Part shown: positions 8,510 through 17,360 of the stretch, one piece after another
Layout of the letters: every line of letters begins with the position of its first letter
How positions within the stretch are numbered: the first letter of the stretch is position 1
NCBI RefSeq assembly: GCF_003402475.1
Contig: NZ_BFAB01000005.1
Span: 127,633 to 191,632, forward strand
Reading direction: 5' to 3'
Source of the DNA: Mycobacterium sp. MFM001
GTDB taxonomy: Bacteria; Actinomycetota; Actinomycetes; Mycobacteriales; Mycobacteriaceae
Length of the DNA stretch: 64,000 nt
Program-made: the position numbers and the translations under genes
The notes under the pieces: model-generated
The model's database searches: none
Told to the model about the DNA's origin: nothing
Seen by the model: the letters and a program-made list of their open reading frames with translations, nothing else

Positions 8510-9081
8510 CGGTCATCCTCCTTGGTGCGCAATACGATCCATGCTGCGTCGGCGAATTCTTCGATGACCGCTGCGGGCATTTCCGGCTCGTGGCCGACGA
8601 TCCAGTGCCGACTGAATTCCTGTGCGGGACCGAACCATAACGCGGCGGTGATGCCAGGTTGTATCGGCCGCAGTACGCCGTAGGCGTGATGCGGGCGCCA
8701 CCAGTCCCGGATGGCGGTGAAGAAGTCGCGATTGGAGTCGCGCAGGGCGGGGCTGTCGAGGCGGTCGCCGAGCAGCAACGCCGCCTCGACCCGGTTAGCC
8801 GCCACCCAGCGCAAGTGATGTTCGACGCCGCCGCGGATCCCGCCCTCGGCGGTGGCGTGTTCGCGCAGCATCGCGATGAAGCCCGCCTGGTATTCGCTCA
8901 TCACCTGGGCGTAGACGGCGGCGGCCAGCGCCGGCTTGTCCGGGAAATGGTGATACAGCGCCCCCACGCTCACGTTCGCCTCACGGCGGACCTCGTCGAG
9001 CGTCGCAGCCAGAGCGCCGTCGACGGCGAACCGGCGCCGCGCTACTTCCATCAGCTTGGCCCGCGCATCCGTCCTCGGCAC
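8506..9081 (-). CDS. TetR-family regulator, divergent from alkB
   Basis: 191 residues from GTG 9081, where the protein begins MPRTDARAKLMEVARRRF. The helix-turn-helix is VRREANVSVGALYHHFPDK (about residues 33-51). The C-terminal ligand domain is not recognisable. It reads away from alkB across a 152-bp gap and heads the ECH-methyltransferase operon, so local control of acyl or alkane metabolism is likely. The gap contains an AACAGAACAGAG repeat near 9093 but no clean operator palindrome. It is unrelated to the TetR linked to the second alkB operon. Confidence 0.85.
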   Translation of the reverse strand: MPRTDARAKLMEVARRRFAVDGALAATLDEVRREANVSVGALYHHFPDKPALAAAVYAQVMSEYQAGFIAMLREHATAEGGIRGGVEHHLRWVAANRVEAALLLGDRLDSPALRDSNRDFFTAIRDWWRPHHAYGVLRPIQPGITAALWFGPAQEFSRHWIVGHEPEMPAAVIEEFADAAWIVLRTKEDDR

Positions 9082-9233
9082 GAGAAATAATCTAACAGAA
9101 CAGAGAAATCCTCGGTAGCCCTTTGGCCTCCGAAGACAAGAGCCCCGCGGAAGTTGAGCCCTTGCGGACGTCGTCGCGCCGCTGTGCCGCTGCCAAAGTG
9201 AACCGCACGTCCCTTGCAGAGAGGTAAATCCAC

Positions 9234-10454
9234 ATGACAATGCAAATCCACCCCGACGCCGACGCCGCTGCGTGGCGCGACAAGAAGCGCTACCTGTGGC
9301 TGCTGGGCTTGGTCGTCCCCACCATGCTGTTTTTGGTGCTGCCAATTGTGTGGGGGCTCAACCGGATCGGCTGGCACACCGGATCGCAGCTGCCGTTCTG
9401 GATCGGACCGATCCTCCTGTACGTGCTGCTGCCGACGCTCGACCTGTGGGTCGGGTCCGATGGCCAAAACCCGCCTGACGAGGTGATGCAGGAGTTGGAG
9501 AACGACAGGTTCTACCGCTATTCGGTCTACGCCTACATTCCGTTCCAATACGCCAGCACCATCCTGGGCGCCCACCTGTTCACCGCCTCCGACCTGAGCT
9601 GGCTGGGCTTCGAGGGGTCGCTCAGCTGGCTCGGCAAGCTGGGCGTGGCGATGACGGTTGGCGTCGTGGGCGGGGTCGGCATCAACACCGCGCACGAATT
9701 GGGCCACAAGAGAGACGAGTTGGAGCGGTGGCTGTCCAAGATCACCCTAGCCCCGGTCTGCTACGGGCACTTCTACATCGAGCACAACCGAGGACACCAC
9801 GTGCGAGTAGCGACCCCTGAGGACCCGGCATCGTCCCGCTTCGGTGAGACGTTCTGGGAGTTCTTGCCGCGCACCGTCTTTGGCAGCCTGCGCTCGGCGT
9901 GGGAGCTGGAGGCGCAGCGGCTGCGCCGGCTGAACAAGAGCCCGTGGCAGCTGTCCAACGACGTGCTCAACGCCTGGGTCATGTCGGTGGTGTTCTGGGC
10001 GGTGCTGCTCGCGGTCTTCGGCCCGGCGCTGATCCCGCTGCTCATCATCCAGGCGATCTACGGTGCGTCGCTGCTGGAGTCGGTGAACTACCTCGAGCAC
10101 TACGGCCTGGTGCGCCAGAAGCTGGACAACGGCCGCTACGAGCGCTGCACACCGCAGCACAGCTGGAACTCCGACCACATGGTGACCAACTTGTTCCTGT
10201 ATCACCTGCAGCGGCACAGCGATCACCACGCCAACCCGACGCGCCGCTACCAGACGCTGCGCAGCATGGAGGGCTCGCCGAATCTGCCGGCCGGTTACGG
10301 CTCGCTGATCGCGGTGACTTACTTCCCGCCGGTATGGCGCAAGCTGATGGACCACCGGGTGCTCGAGCACTACGACGGCGACATCCGTAAGGCCAACATC
10401 CACCCGCGCGTGCGTGACAAGGTGCTGGCTCGCTACGGGGCGGTGGCGGCCTGA
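9234..10454 (+). CDS. alkB: Alkane 1-monooxygenase AlkB, copy 1
   Basis: A 406-residue membrane di-iron hydroxylase that converts n-alkanes (or fatty acids) to terminal alcohols. The three histidine boxes are HELGHK (154-159), EHNRGHH (183-189) and LQRHSDHH (325-332), with the NYLEHYGL signature at about 285-292. Hydrophobic segments near residues 21-40, 55-70, 105-118, 135-152 and 250-280 fit the six-helix model. It is about 80 per cent identical by eye to a second AlkB at 45977-47188. Its TGA overlaps the rubredoxin ATG (TGATG). No H37Rv equivalent sits at this position as I recall. Confidence 0.95.
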   Translation: MTMQIHPDADAAAWRDKKRYLWLLGLVVPTMLFLVLPIVWGLNRIGWHTGSQLPFWIGPILLYVLLPTLDLWVGSDGQNPPDEVMQELENDRFYRYSVYAYIPFQYASTILGAHLFTASDLSWLGFEGSLSWLGKLGVAMTVGVVGGVGINTAHELGHKRDELERWLSKITLAPVCYGHFYIEHNRGHHVRVATPEDPASSRFGETFWEFLPRTVFGSLRSAWELEAQRLRRLNKSPWQLSNDVLNAWVMSVVFWAVLLAVFGPALIPLLIIQAIYGASLLESVNYLEHYGLVRQKLDNGRYERCTPQHSWNSDHMVTNLFLYHLQRHSDHHANPTRRYQTLRSMEGSPNLPAGYGSLIAVTYFPPVWRKLMDHRVLEHYDGDIRKANIHPRVRDKVLARYGAVAA

Positions 10455-10627
10455 TGGCCGCCTACCGCTGCCCCGGCTGCGGCTACGTCTACGACGAAGC
10501 CAAAGGCGCTGCCCGCGAAGGCTTTCCGCCGGGCACAGGCTGGGAGCAGATCCCCGACGACTGGTGCTGCCCGGACTGCGCGGTCCGCGAGAAGTATGAC
10601 TTCGAACCGATGGAGGTAATGCAATGA
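10454..10627 (+). CDS. rubA: Rubredoxin 1 (first, RubA-type)
   Basis: 57 residues with the iron-binding pairs CPGC (residues 6-9) and CPDC (39-42). It transfers electrons from a rubredoxin reductase to AlkB. The conserved WCCPDC segment carries an extra cysteine typical of the AlkG-type family. The start overlaps the alkB stop and the end overlaps the next rubredoxin by 4 bp. It is 45/57 identical to the copy at 45804-45977. Confidence 0.94.
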   Translation: MAAYRCPGCGYVYDEAKGAAREGFPPGTGWEQIPDDWCCPDCAVREKYDFEPMEVMQ

Positions 10628-10806
10628 GTGACTACAAACTGTTCATCTGCGTGCAGTGCGGCTTCGAGTACGACGAAGCCAAGGGCTGGCCGGAAGACGG
10701 CATCGCGCCCGGCACACGGTGGGACGACATCCCCGAGGATTGGAGCTGCCCGGACTGCGGCGCGGCCAAGTCCGACTTCGAGATGGTGGAAGTCGCCCGC
10801 GCTTGA
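10624..10806 (+). CDS. rubB: Rubredoxin 2 (RubB-type)
   Basis: 60 residues with CVQCG (iron ligands C9 and C12) and CPDCG near residue 42, plus the [12 protein letters not shown] segment. It is the second electron carrier of the alkB operon and 56/60 identical to the copy at 45625-45807, differing at four positions. That is closer than the AlkB or RubA pairs, suggesting constraint or gene conversion. It is the last gene of the operon, followed by a strong hairpin. Confidence 0.94.
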   Translation: MSDYKLFICVQCGFEYDEAKGWPEDGIAPGTRWDDIPEDWSCPDCGAAKSDFEMVEVARA

Positions 10807-10816
10807 CGCGCCAGCA

Positions 10817-10862
10817 GACGCAAAAGTCCCCGAAACAGCGTGGTTTCGGGGACTTTTGCGTC
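10817..10862. terminator. Bidirectional hairpin terminator between rubB and adh
   Basis: A perfect 19-bp stem (10817-10835 with 10844-10862) with an 8-base loop lies between convergent operons. A-rich and T-rich tracts inside the arms make it usable on both strands. Confidence 0.88.
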
Positions 10863-10873
10863 AGTTCGCGGAA

Positions 10874-12037
10874 CTAGTCGAACTCGATGATGCCGCGGAT
10901 GTTTCGGCCCTCCCGCATATCAGTGACGGCGTCGTTGATCTCCTCGAGCCGGTAACCCCGCGACACCAGTTCGTCGAGTTTCAGCTTGCCGTTCTGGTAC
11001 ATCGACAACAGCATCGGAGTGCTCGCCCGCGGGTTCATCCCGCCGTAGATGGTCCCCTTCAACTGCTTGTGGAACAACGCCATATCGCTCAACACCAGCG
11101 GCACCAGCATCTCGCTGTACGGCGTCATCCCGGTCAGCACGCAGCTGCCGCCCTTGCGGGTCAACATCATCGCGGGCGCGATCAGGTCGGCGTGCACCAC
11201 ACCGGCGGTGATCACCACCCGGTCGGCCATCACGCCCAGCGTGAGTTCCCGCACCAGCGGCAGCGCCGCCTCGACTGATTCCGCGGTGTGGGTAGCGCCG
11301 AATATCGCTGCCGAATCACGCTTGAATGCAACCAGGTCCACGCCGACGACGTATTTGGCGCCGGCGGCCCGGGCGCCCTGCAGTGCGTTCATCCCGACGC
11401 CACCGATGCCGATCACGACGACGGCGTCGCCCGGTTCGGTCCCGGCGGCCACGGTGCCCGACCCCCATCCGGTGGTAACGCCGCAGGACACCAGCGCGGC
11501 GGCGTGCATCGGGATCGCGTCGTCGATCTTGATGACCGACTTCTCCGACGCCACCACGTATTCGGCGAACGTGCCCAGTTGCATGAGCGCCAACAAGTCC
11601 TCGCCGTCGACGTGGCGGCGCACTGTACCGTCGGTCGTCATCTCCCTGGCGAACATCCCGGCGCCCACGTCGCACAGGTACGTCGCGCCCGACACACACC
11701 ATCGGCAGGCCCCGCAGGCGGGAATGAACGACATTGCCACCCGGTCGCCGGGCTGCACCGAGTGAACCTCCGGGCCGACCTCGGCCACCACCCCTGCACC
11801 TTCGTGACCGCCCAGCATCGGAAAGACCTCGGGGAACTCGATCCCGTTGGCGCGCATCATCTCCACGATTTCCGGCCCCGGAACGAGGTCGCCGGTGGCG
11901 AAGTGGTCATCGGAATGACACAACCCCGCCACCGACATCTTCACCAGCACCTCGCCGGTCCGCGGCGGGTCCAGCGTGATGTCGCAGATTTCCCAGTCTT
12001 TGCCGACGCCGCGCAGCACCGCCGCCCGGCACTTCAT
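10874..12037 (-). CDS. Zinc-dependent medium-chain alcohol dehydrogenase (NDMA-dependent type)
   Basis: A 387-residue MDR-family alcohol dehydrogenase. Catalytic zinc ligands are C40 and H78-E79 (GLCHSDDH, GGHEGAG). Structural zinc cysteines are C108, C111, C114 and C122. The coenzyme loop is GIGGVG. Sequence character resembles the NDMA-dependent mycobacterial class, which uses tightly bound nicotinamide cofactor. The ATG at 12037 overlaps the aldehyde dehydrogenase stop (ATGA). Convergent with alkB-rubA-rubB, it would oxidise the alkanol that AlkB produces. Confidence 0.9.
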   Translation of the reverse strand: MKCRAAVLRGVGKDWEICDITLDPPRTGEVLVKMSVAGLCHSDDHFATGDLVPGPEIVEMMRANGIEFPEVFPMLGGHEGAGVVAEVGPEVHSVQPGDRVAMSFIPACGACRWCVSGATYLCDVGAGMFAREMTTDGTVRRHVDGEDLLALMQLGTFAEYVVASEKSVIKIDDAIPMHAAALVSCGVTTGWGSGTVAAGTEPGDAVVVIGIGGVGMNALQGARAAGAKYVVGVDLVAFKRDSAAIFGATHTAESVEAALPLVRELTLGVMADRVVITAGVVHADLIAPAMMLTRKGGSCVLTGMTPYSEMLVPLVLSDMALFHKQLKGTIYGGMNPRASTPMLLSMYQNGKLKLDELVSRGYRLEEINDAVTDMREGRNIRGIIEFD

Positions 12038-13581
12038 CGGGCCGCACCCCTCGGTGCGATGCCTAGCCGCCGCACCCCTCGAGCGGCGGATGCGCGCAAC
12101 AGGCCCAGCGCGAACTTGACCCGCCGCCGCGACACCGGATACCACAGCATTTCCTTGGCGGGCGTCGGTATGCGCGGCGTCGTAATCGCCTGTGGCCGAC
12201 AGTATTTGAGAAGGCCAGCGGCCCCTCCCATGCGGGTACCGACTCCCGAGTGCTTCCAGCCGCCCATCGGGATGTCGTAGGCGAACACATTCGAGATGGC
12301 GTCGTTGATGTTGACCGCGCCGACGTCGAGCTTGCGGGCGACCCGGTCGCCGCGGTCCTTGTCGCCCGTCCACACCGTGGCCGACAACCCGTACACCGAG
12401 TCGTTGGCCAGCCGGATCGCCTCGTCCTCGTCGGCCACCTTCACCACCGGCAGCGTGGGTCCGAACGTTTCCTCGGTCATGCACGACATCGATTGGTCGA
12501 CGTCGACGAGAACCGTTGGCTCGAAGAAGGTTCCGGTTCCGGTCGGCTTGCCGCCGGTCACCACGCGGGCACCGGCCGCCACCGCCTCGTCCACGTGGCG
12601 TTGCACGATGTCGCGTTGCCTGGCGGTGGCCAGCGCCCCGACGTCGAACTTGAAATTGCGATCGTCCTGGCCCTGCCGCAGCCGTCGGACGTTCTCGGTG
12701 AGCTTGGCCACGAACTCGTCGTACACCGGCGCCTCGACGTACACCCGCTCCACCGAGACGCATACCTGACCGGAGTTATACATTCCGCCCCAAGCGATTC
12801 CGTTCGCGGCCCGGTCGAGGTCGGCGTCCGCCAGCACCAGGGCCGGGTCCTTGCCGCCGAGCTCCAGGCTGTAGGGAAGCAGTCGCTCCGCGCAGGCCAC
12901 CGCCACCTTCCTGCCGGTTGCGGTGGATCCGGTGAACTGCACGAAGTCGACGTTGTCGATTACAGCCGCGCCGGTGTCGCCGAAGCCGGTCGCCAGCGCC
13001 AACACCGGCGGCGCGCCGATCTCGGTCCAGCCGTGGACGAACTCAACCGCGGACAGCGGCGTCACCTCCGAGGGCTTCAGCAGCACGGCGGCGCCGGCCG
13101 CCAGCGCCGGCACCACGTCCAGCGCCGGCATCACGAACGGGAAGTTCCACGGGGTGATGACACCGACCACCGGATACGGCCGGTACGTAGTGGTGAGTTT
13201 CTTCGTCGCGGCCAGCGGGTTGAACGAGCGGGGCTGCTCGTCGGCGAGGAACCGCTCGGCGTGACCGGCCCAATAGTCGAGCAGCGAAGCGGCGGCGGTC
13301 GGCTCGCTGCTGGCGTCGGCCCGGGTCTTGCCGGACTCGGACTGCACCACGTCGATGATGTGCTCGGCGTTGTCCAGCACCCACTCCTGGTACTTGAGCA
13401 GCCAGCGCTTGCGGCCACGCGGCCCGAGGGCTTCCCATTGGGGTTGGAACAATCGCAGCTCTCGCGCTTTCGCGGCGACGCTGTCGGCCGTCTCGATCGG
13501 TACGGCGCCCACCGCGCGCCCGTCGGCGGGGTTGCGCACGATGATCGTCGACGCGTCGGTCTTCTGTTCGGTCGCGGTCAT
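12034..13581 (-). CDS. Aldehyde dehydrogenase (NAD(P)+-dependent)
   Basis: A 515-residue ALDH-superfamily enzyme oxidising aldehydes to acids. The general base is E240 in LELGGKDP, and the catalytic nucleophile is C274 in NSGQVCVS. The coenzyme region includes PWNFPF (144-149) and FTGST (216-220). The last 30-40 residues are basic. It is the first gene of a two-gene operon with the alcohol dehydrogenase, completing the route alkane to alcohol to aldehyde to fatty acid with the facing alkB operon. Confidence 0.93.
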   Translation of the reverse strand: MTATEQKTDASTIIVRNPADGRAVGAVPIETADSVAAKARELRLFQPQWEALGPRGRKRWLLKYQEWVLDNAEHIIDVVQSESGKTRADASSEPTAAASLLDYWAGHAERFLADEQPRSFNPLAATKKLTTTYRPYPVVGVITPWNFPFVMPALDVVPALAAGAAVLLKPSEVTPLSAVEFVHGWTEIGAPPVLALATGFGDTGAAVIDNVDFVQFTGSTATGRKVAVACAERLLPYSLELGGKDPALVLADADLDRAANGIAWGGMYNSGQVCVSVERVYVEAPVYDEFVAKLTENVRRLRQGQDDRNFKFDVGALATARQRDIVQRHVDEAVAAGARVVTGGKPTGTGTFFEPTVLVDVDQSMSCMTEETFGPTLPVVKVADEDEAIRLANDSVYGLSATVWTGDKDRGDRVARKLDVGAVNINDAISNVFAYDIPMGGWKHSGVGTRMGGAAGLLKYCRPQAITTPRIPTPAKEMLWYPVSRRRVKFALGLLRASAARGVRRLGIAPRGAAR

Positions 13582-13647
13582 CGTGGGATAGTGCCGCCGC
13601 GCAGCGCGAGCCGCCTAGAGTAGCCGACTACCTCAGTTTGATCGGTT

Positions 13648-14397
13648 CTACAGCAGCGTCGCCTGTTCGGGCTGCGGCTCGGCCGGCTCGATCAGTTCGG
13701 GCCCGTTGTTGCGCACGTTGTTGACCAGAGTCGAGATCTCCCGCATCCGGATGCCGCGTATGTCGGGCGGGCCGGCCAGCAGTTCGTCGTCGGGCGGAGC
13801 GTCGGGATCCAGCCAACGGTCCCAGTCCTTTTCGGCCACCACCAGCGGCATCCGGTCGTGGATCTCGGCGAGCTCACCGACCGCGTCGGTGGTGATGATC
13901 GTGCAACTCAGCAGCGGGGAGGCGTCTTTTTCGGGCTTCCAGACCGACCACAGCCCCGCCATGAACAGCGGCTCGCCGTCCTCGCGGTACATATAGAACG
14001 GCGTCTTGCGGGTCTTTTTGCCCTCGGCGTTCGGCCGCCACTCGTAGTAGCCGTCCATCGGGACCAGGCACCGCTTTGATTTTGCGCTGGCGCGAAACGC
14101 CGGCGAGGTGGTGACCTTGTCCGCGCGGGCATTGATCAGCTGCGGGCCCTTGGATTCCGGAGCGCCATCGGGCCCCGCCTTGGCCCACGGCGGCACCAGC
14201 CCCCAGCGCATCAGCCGCACCCGCCGGGTGGGTTCGTCGTCGGGTTCGTCGTGGCGGCGGACCACCGTGGTGATCGTCGTGGTGGGTGCGACGTTGTAAT
14301 TCGGCGCCGCACTCTCCGACGCGCGAGCCTCGTTGATCGCCTGGATCTTCTCCGCCAAAGCAGCGGGGTCGGTGGTGACCGCGAATCGTCCGCACAT
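13648..14397 (-). CDS. SRAP-family (HMCES/YedK) abasic-site crosslinking protein
   Basis: 249 residues starting MCGRF. In this family the initiator Met is removed and Cys2 forms a thiazolidine crosslink with abasic sites in single-stranded DNA, so ATG 14397 is chosen. An in-frame ATG at 14406 would add MGG and bury the cysteine. Other active-site elements are NYNVAP, the DGYYEW glutamate and EIHDRMP. It corresponds to Rv3226c. GGGAGG lies only one base from ATG 14397, so the actual initiation spacing is unusual. Divergent from aroA. Confidence 0.92.
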   Translation of the reverse strand: MCGRFAVTTDPAALAEKIQAINEARASESAAPNYNVAPTTTITTVVRRHDEPDDEPTRRVRLMRWGLVPPWAKAGPDGAPESKGPQLINARADKVTTSPAFRASAKSKRCLVPMDGYYEWRPNAEGKKTRKTPFYMYREDGEPLFMAGLWSVWKPEKDASPLLSCTIITTDAVGELAEIHDRMPLVVAEKDWDRWLDPDAPPDDELLAGPPDIRGIRMREISTLVNNVRNNGPELIEPAEPQPEQATLL

Positions 14398-14428
14398 ACC
14401 TCCCATCGTGCCGAATCGGTTGTCGGGC

Positions 14429-14469
14429 GGCGACCCGCTGCACCGGGCTTCGCCGCGCTTGCGATCGCC
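14429..14469. repeat. Dispersed GC-rich palindromic element, copy 2
   Basis: 41 bp, from GGCGACCCGCTG to GCGATCGCC, in reverse orientation to the copies at 1567 and 60054. It occupies most of the 89-bp divergent gap between the SRAP gene and aroA and ends 18 bases before the aroA ATG. Confidence 0.65.
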
Positions 14470-14486
14470 GCTGGGATGATGGATGC

Positions 14487-15761
14487 ATGAGCACCTGGTC
14501 AGCGCCGACGATGCCCTCGCCTGTCAAGGCGACGGTGACCGTGCCGGGCTCGAAGTCGCAGACCAACCGCGCGCTGGTGCTCTCAGCGCTGGCCACCGGC
14601 GTCTCGACGATCAGCGGTGCGCTGCGCAGCCGCGATACCGACCTGATGATCGGCGCGTTGCAGACCTTGGGGCTGCGGGTCGAGGGATCGGAGTCCGAGC
14701 TGACGGTCAGCGGCCGGATCGCTCCCGCGCCGGATGCCCGGATCGATTGCGGCTTGGCGGGCACGGTGCTGCGGTTCGTTCCGCCGCTGGCGGCGTTGGG
14801 CGCCGCGACGGTCACCTTCGACGGCGACGAGCAGGCCCGCACCCGGCCGATCGCGCCGTTGCTGGACGCGCTGCGCGGCCTGGGCGTCGACGTCGACGGC
14901 GAGCGCATGCCATTCCGAGTGCGCGGCGCCGGTTCGGTCACCGGCGGCACCGTGGCCATCGACGCGTCGGCGTCGTCGCAGTTCGTCTCCGGGCTGCTGC
15001 TGTCCGGGCCGTCATTCACCGAGGGGTTGACCGTCCAGCACACCGGCGCGGCGCTGCCGTCGGCGCCGCACATCGCGATGACGGTGGCGATGCTGCGTCA
15101 GGCCGGCGTCGACGTCGACGACTCCGCACCCAACCGCTGGCGGGTGAGCCCCGGCCCGGTCGCCGCCCGGCACTGGGACATCGAACCGGATCTGTCCAAC
15201 GCCGTCCCGTTCCTGGCGGCGGCCGTGGTCAGCGGCGGCACAGTGCGCGTCACCGGCTGGCCGGCGGCCGCGATCCAACCCGCCGACGCCATTCTGGGCA
15301 TCCTCCGCAAGTTGGATTCGGTTGTGACGCAAGTTGATTCGTATCTCGAGGTGCGGGGGCCGGCGTCCTTCGACGGGTTCGACGTCGACTTGCGCGACGT
15401 CGGTGAGCTCACCCCCGCCGTCGCGGCGCTGGCGGCGCTGGCCACCCCGGGTTCGGTGTCACGGCTGAGCGGCATCGCGCATCTGCGCGGCCACGAAACC
15501 GACCGGCTGGCCGCGTTGAGCACCGAGATCAACCGGCTGGGCGGCAGCTGCCGGGAAACCCCGGATGGTCTGGAAATCACTTCTACGCCACTGCATTCCG
15601 GCATCTGGCGGTCCTACGCCGATCATCGGATGGCGACGGCGGGCGCCATCGTCGGCCTGCGAGTGCCCGGCGTCGAGGTGGACGACATCGCCACCACCGC
15701 CAAGACGCTGCCGCAGTTTCCGCGGCTGTGGGCCGACATGGTCCGGGAGTCTCGCGGTTGA
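14487..15761 (+). CDS. aroA: AroA, 5-enolpyruvylshikimate-3-phosphate synthase
   Basis: A 424-residue EPSP synthase (sixth step of the shikimate pathway). Substrate-binding GSKSQTNRA includes K23 and S24. The PEP-binding arginine is in the QARTRPI region, and the late [10 protein letters not shown] motif includes the DHR signature. Somewhat shorter than the 450-residue M. tuberculosis enzyme, the difference being mostly at the termini. The stop overlaps the rsgA TTG start (TTGA), so the two are cotranscribed. Confidence 0.95.
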   Translation: MSTWSAPTMPSPVKATVTVPGSKSQTNRALVLSALATGVSTISGALRSRDTDLMIGALQTLGLRVEGSESELTVSGRIAPAPDARIDCGLAGTVLRFVPPLAALGAATVTFDGDEQARTRPIAPLLDALRGLGVDVDGERMPFRVRGAGSVTGGTVAIDASASSQFVSGLLLSGPSFTEGLTVQHTGAALPSAPHIAMTVAMLRQAGVDVDDSAPNRWRVSPGPVAARHWDIEPDLSNAVPFLAAAVVSGGTVRVTGWPAAAIQPADAILGILRKLDSVVTQVDSYLEVRGPASFDGFDVDLRDVGELTPAVAALAALATPGSVSRLSGIAHLRGHETDRLAALSTEINRLGGSCRETPDGLEITSTPLHSGIWRSYADHRMATAGAIVGLRVPGVEVDDIATTAKTLPQFPRLWADMVRESRG

Positions 15762-16738
15762 GGCCGGGCGACTACGACGAATCCGACGTCAAGATCCGCT
15801 CCGGGCGCGGCTCGCGCCCGCGGACCAAGACCCGCCCCCGACATGCCGACGCCGAGTCGGCGATGGTGGTCAGCGTCGACCGCGGCCGCTGGGGTTGCGT
15901 GCTGGGCGGCGACCCCGACCGTCGCGTCACCGCGATGCGGGCGCGTGAACTGGGCCGCACCCCGATCGTCGTCGGCGACGACGTCGATCTGGTCGGCGAC
16001 CTGTCCGGCCGGCCGGACACCCTGGCGCGCATCGTGCGGCGCGGCCCGCGCCGAACCGTGTTGCGCCGCACCGCCGATGACACCGATCCCACCGAACGGG
16101 TGGTCGTCGCCAACGCCGATCAGCTGCTGATCGTCGTCGCGCTGGCCGATCCACCGCCGCGCACCGGGCTGGTCGACCGGACGCTGATCGCCGCCTACGC
16201 CGGCGGGCTCACACCGATCCTGTGCCTGACCAAGACCGACCTGGCGCCGGCCGAGCCGTTCGCCGAGCAGTTCGCCGACCTGGATCTGACCGTGGTCACC
16301 GCGGGCCGCGACGACCCACTGGACGCCGTCGCTCCCCTGCTGTCCGGGAAAGTGACTGTGCTGCTGGGCCATTCCGGGGTGGGCAAGTCGACGCTGGTGA
16401 ATCGCCTCGTGCCGCAAGCAGATCGGGCTGTCGGCGAGGTCACCGAGATCGGCAGGGGCCGGCACACGTCGACGCAGTCGGTGGCGCTGCCGTTCGGAGG
16501 CTCCGGCTGGGTGATCGACACCCCGGGAATCCGCTCGTTCGGGCTGGCCCACATCGAACCCGACGACGTGGTGATGGCGTTTTCCGATCTGGCCGAGGCG
16601 GTTTCGGATTGCCCGCGCGGCTGCGGGCACATGGGTCCGCCCGCCGACCCGGAGTGTGCGCTGGACACGCTGACCGGGCCGGCGGCCCGCCGCGTCGCCG
16701 CCGCCCGACGACTGCTGGCGGCGCTGCGCGACAGCTAG
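15758..16738 (+). CDS. rsgA: RsgA, ribosome small-subunit-dependent GTPase
   Basis: 326 residues from TTG 15758, chosen for the 4-bp overlap with aroA. The order of motifs is circularly permuted, as in all RsgA proteins: G4 TKTD (158-161), G1 GHSGVGKST (204-212), G3 DTPG (254-257). An N-terminal OB domain precedes them, and a zinc finger (C285, C289, H291, C300) follows. It acts in 30S subunit maturation. The TAG stop overlaps the doc stop in a shared CTAG. Confidence 0.92.
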   Translation: MRPGDYDESDVKIRSGRGSRPRTKTRPRHADAESAMVVSVDRGRWGCVLGGDPDRRVTAMRARELGRTPIVVGDDVDLVGDLSGRPDTLARIVRRGPRRTVLRRTADDTDPTERVVVANADQLLIVVALADPPPRTGLVDRTLIAAYAGGLTPILCLTKTDLAPAEPFAEQFADLDLTVVTAGRDDPLDAVAPLLSGKVTVLLGHSGVGKSTLVNRLVPQADRAVGEVTEIGRGRHTSTQSVALPFGGSGWVIDTPGIRSFGLAHIEPDDVVMAFSDLAEAVSDCPRGCGHMGPPADPECALDTLTGPAARRVAAARRLLAALRDS

Positions 16739-17118
16739 CCCTCCTGGTAACTCCACGCGCGTAGCTGTCCGGCGATGTTGTCGACATCGGGAAGCGCACC
16801 GGTGGCGACCTGGATGACGAATTCAAAGCGGTCGTCCTCCGGCGCACTAATCCACTGGCCGTTGATGGCGAGGAACGTCCGGCATGCTGTCCACGCCTGC
16901 CGCTTGTTTCCGTCTACCAGCGCATGGTTTCGTGCCAGAGAGTGCAGCAACGCGGCGGCCTTCAGATGCAGATCTGGATAGGCATCCTGGCCGAACACCG
17001 ACGCACGAGGCCGGGCCAGCGCTGACTCAAGCAAGCCGTAGTCTCCGACCACGACGTCCGCGCCGACGGCCTCGCGACCAATGTCCAACAGGTCGTCGAG
17101 GTCTAGATATTCGGTCAC
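16735..17118 (-). CDS. Doc-type Fic-fold toxin
   Basis: A 127-residue protein of the death-on-curing family. The Fic signature is H65-ALVDGNKR-73 (consensus HxFx(D/E)GNKR, with Leu in place of Phe). Family knowledge: Doc phosphorylates elongation factor Tu and stops translation. Its GTG start overlaps the antitoxin stop by 4 bp, so it is translated after the antitoxin. The pair sits between rsgA and desA3, where I recall none in H37Rv. Confidence 0.9.
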   Translation of the reverse strand: MTEYLDLDDLLDIGREAVGADVVVGDYGLLESALARPRASVFGQDAYPDLHLKAAALLHSLARNHALVDGNKRQAWTACRTFLAINGQWISAPEDDRFEFVIQVATGALPDVDNIAGQLRAWSYQEG

Positions 17119-17330
17119 GCGTCCTTGAGGCGCTCCAGAACCCCGGCTTCCTCACGCACGACACGCTCCAGCGCCGAGGCAACCTTCGACTTGTGGGCCC
17201 GCCGCGCGATGTATTCGTCGATGGCCGACAAGGCGACCGACTGCATCGACCGCCCCTCAGCGGCGGCCTGCCTGCGCAGCGCTTCCGCCTGCTCCGCGCT
17301 GGTACGCAGCGTCATACCCATGACCGTCAT
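17115..17330 (-). CDS. Ribbon-helix-helix antitoxin partner of Doc
   Basis: 71 residues. The N-terminal MTLRTSAEQAEALRRQAAAE strand-helix pattern fits an RHH DNA-binding domain, and the C-terminal helical tail (about 45-71) would neutralise the toxin. The partner is RHH-type rather than the classical Phd fold. Three nearby in-frame ATGs (17330, 17321, 17315) leave the exact start open. Two TGATACCA repeats abut the start and could be its operator. Confidence 0.82.
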   Translation of the reverse strand: MTVMGMTLRTSAEQAEALRRQAAAEGRSMQSVALSAIDEYIARRAHKSKVASALERVVREEAGVLERLKDA

Positions 17331-17348
17331 GATACCAGACTGATACCA
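17330..17348. promoter_or_regulatory. Direct-repeat operator candidate of the doc toxin-antitoxin operon
   Basis: TGATACCA at 17330-17337 and again at 17341-17348, 11 bp apart and so about one helical turn. This spacing suits side-by-side RHH dimers. It lies immediately upstream of the antitoxin start. Confidence 0.55.
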
Positions 17349-17360
17349 CGACTCGGCTTT

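Noticed and set aside
10874..12763. 629-codon frame ending as the alcohol dehydrogenase
   Set aside because: The first ~240 codons are an out-of-frame reading of the aldehyde dehydrogenase. ATG 12037 is the true start.
12250..13623. 457-codon plus-strand frame opposite the aldehyde dehydrogenase
   Set aside because: His/Arg/Gly-rich composition typical of a GC-rich shadow frame, with no homologous motifs.
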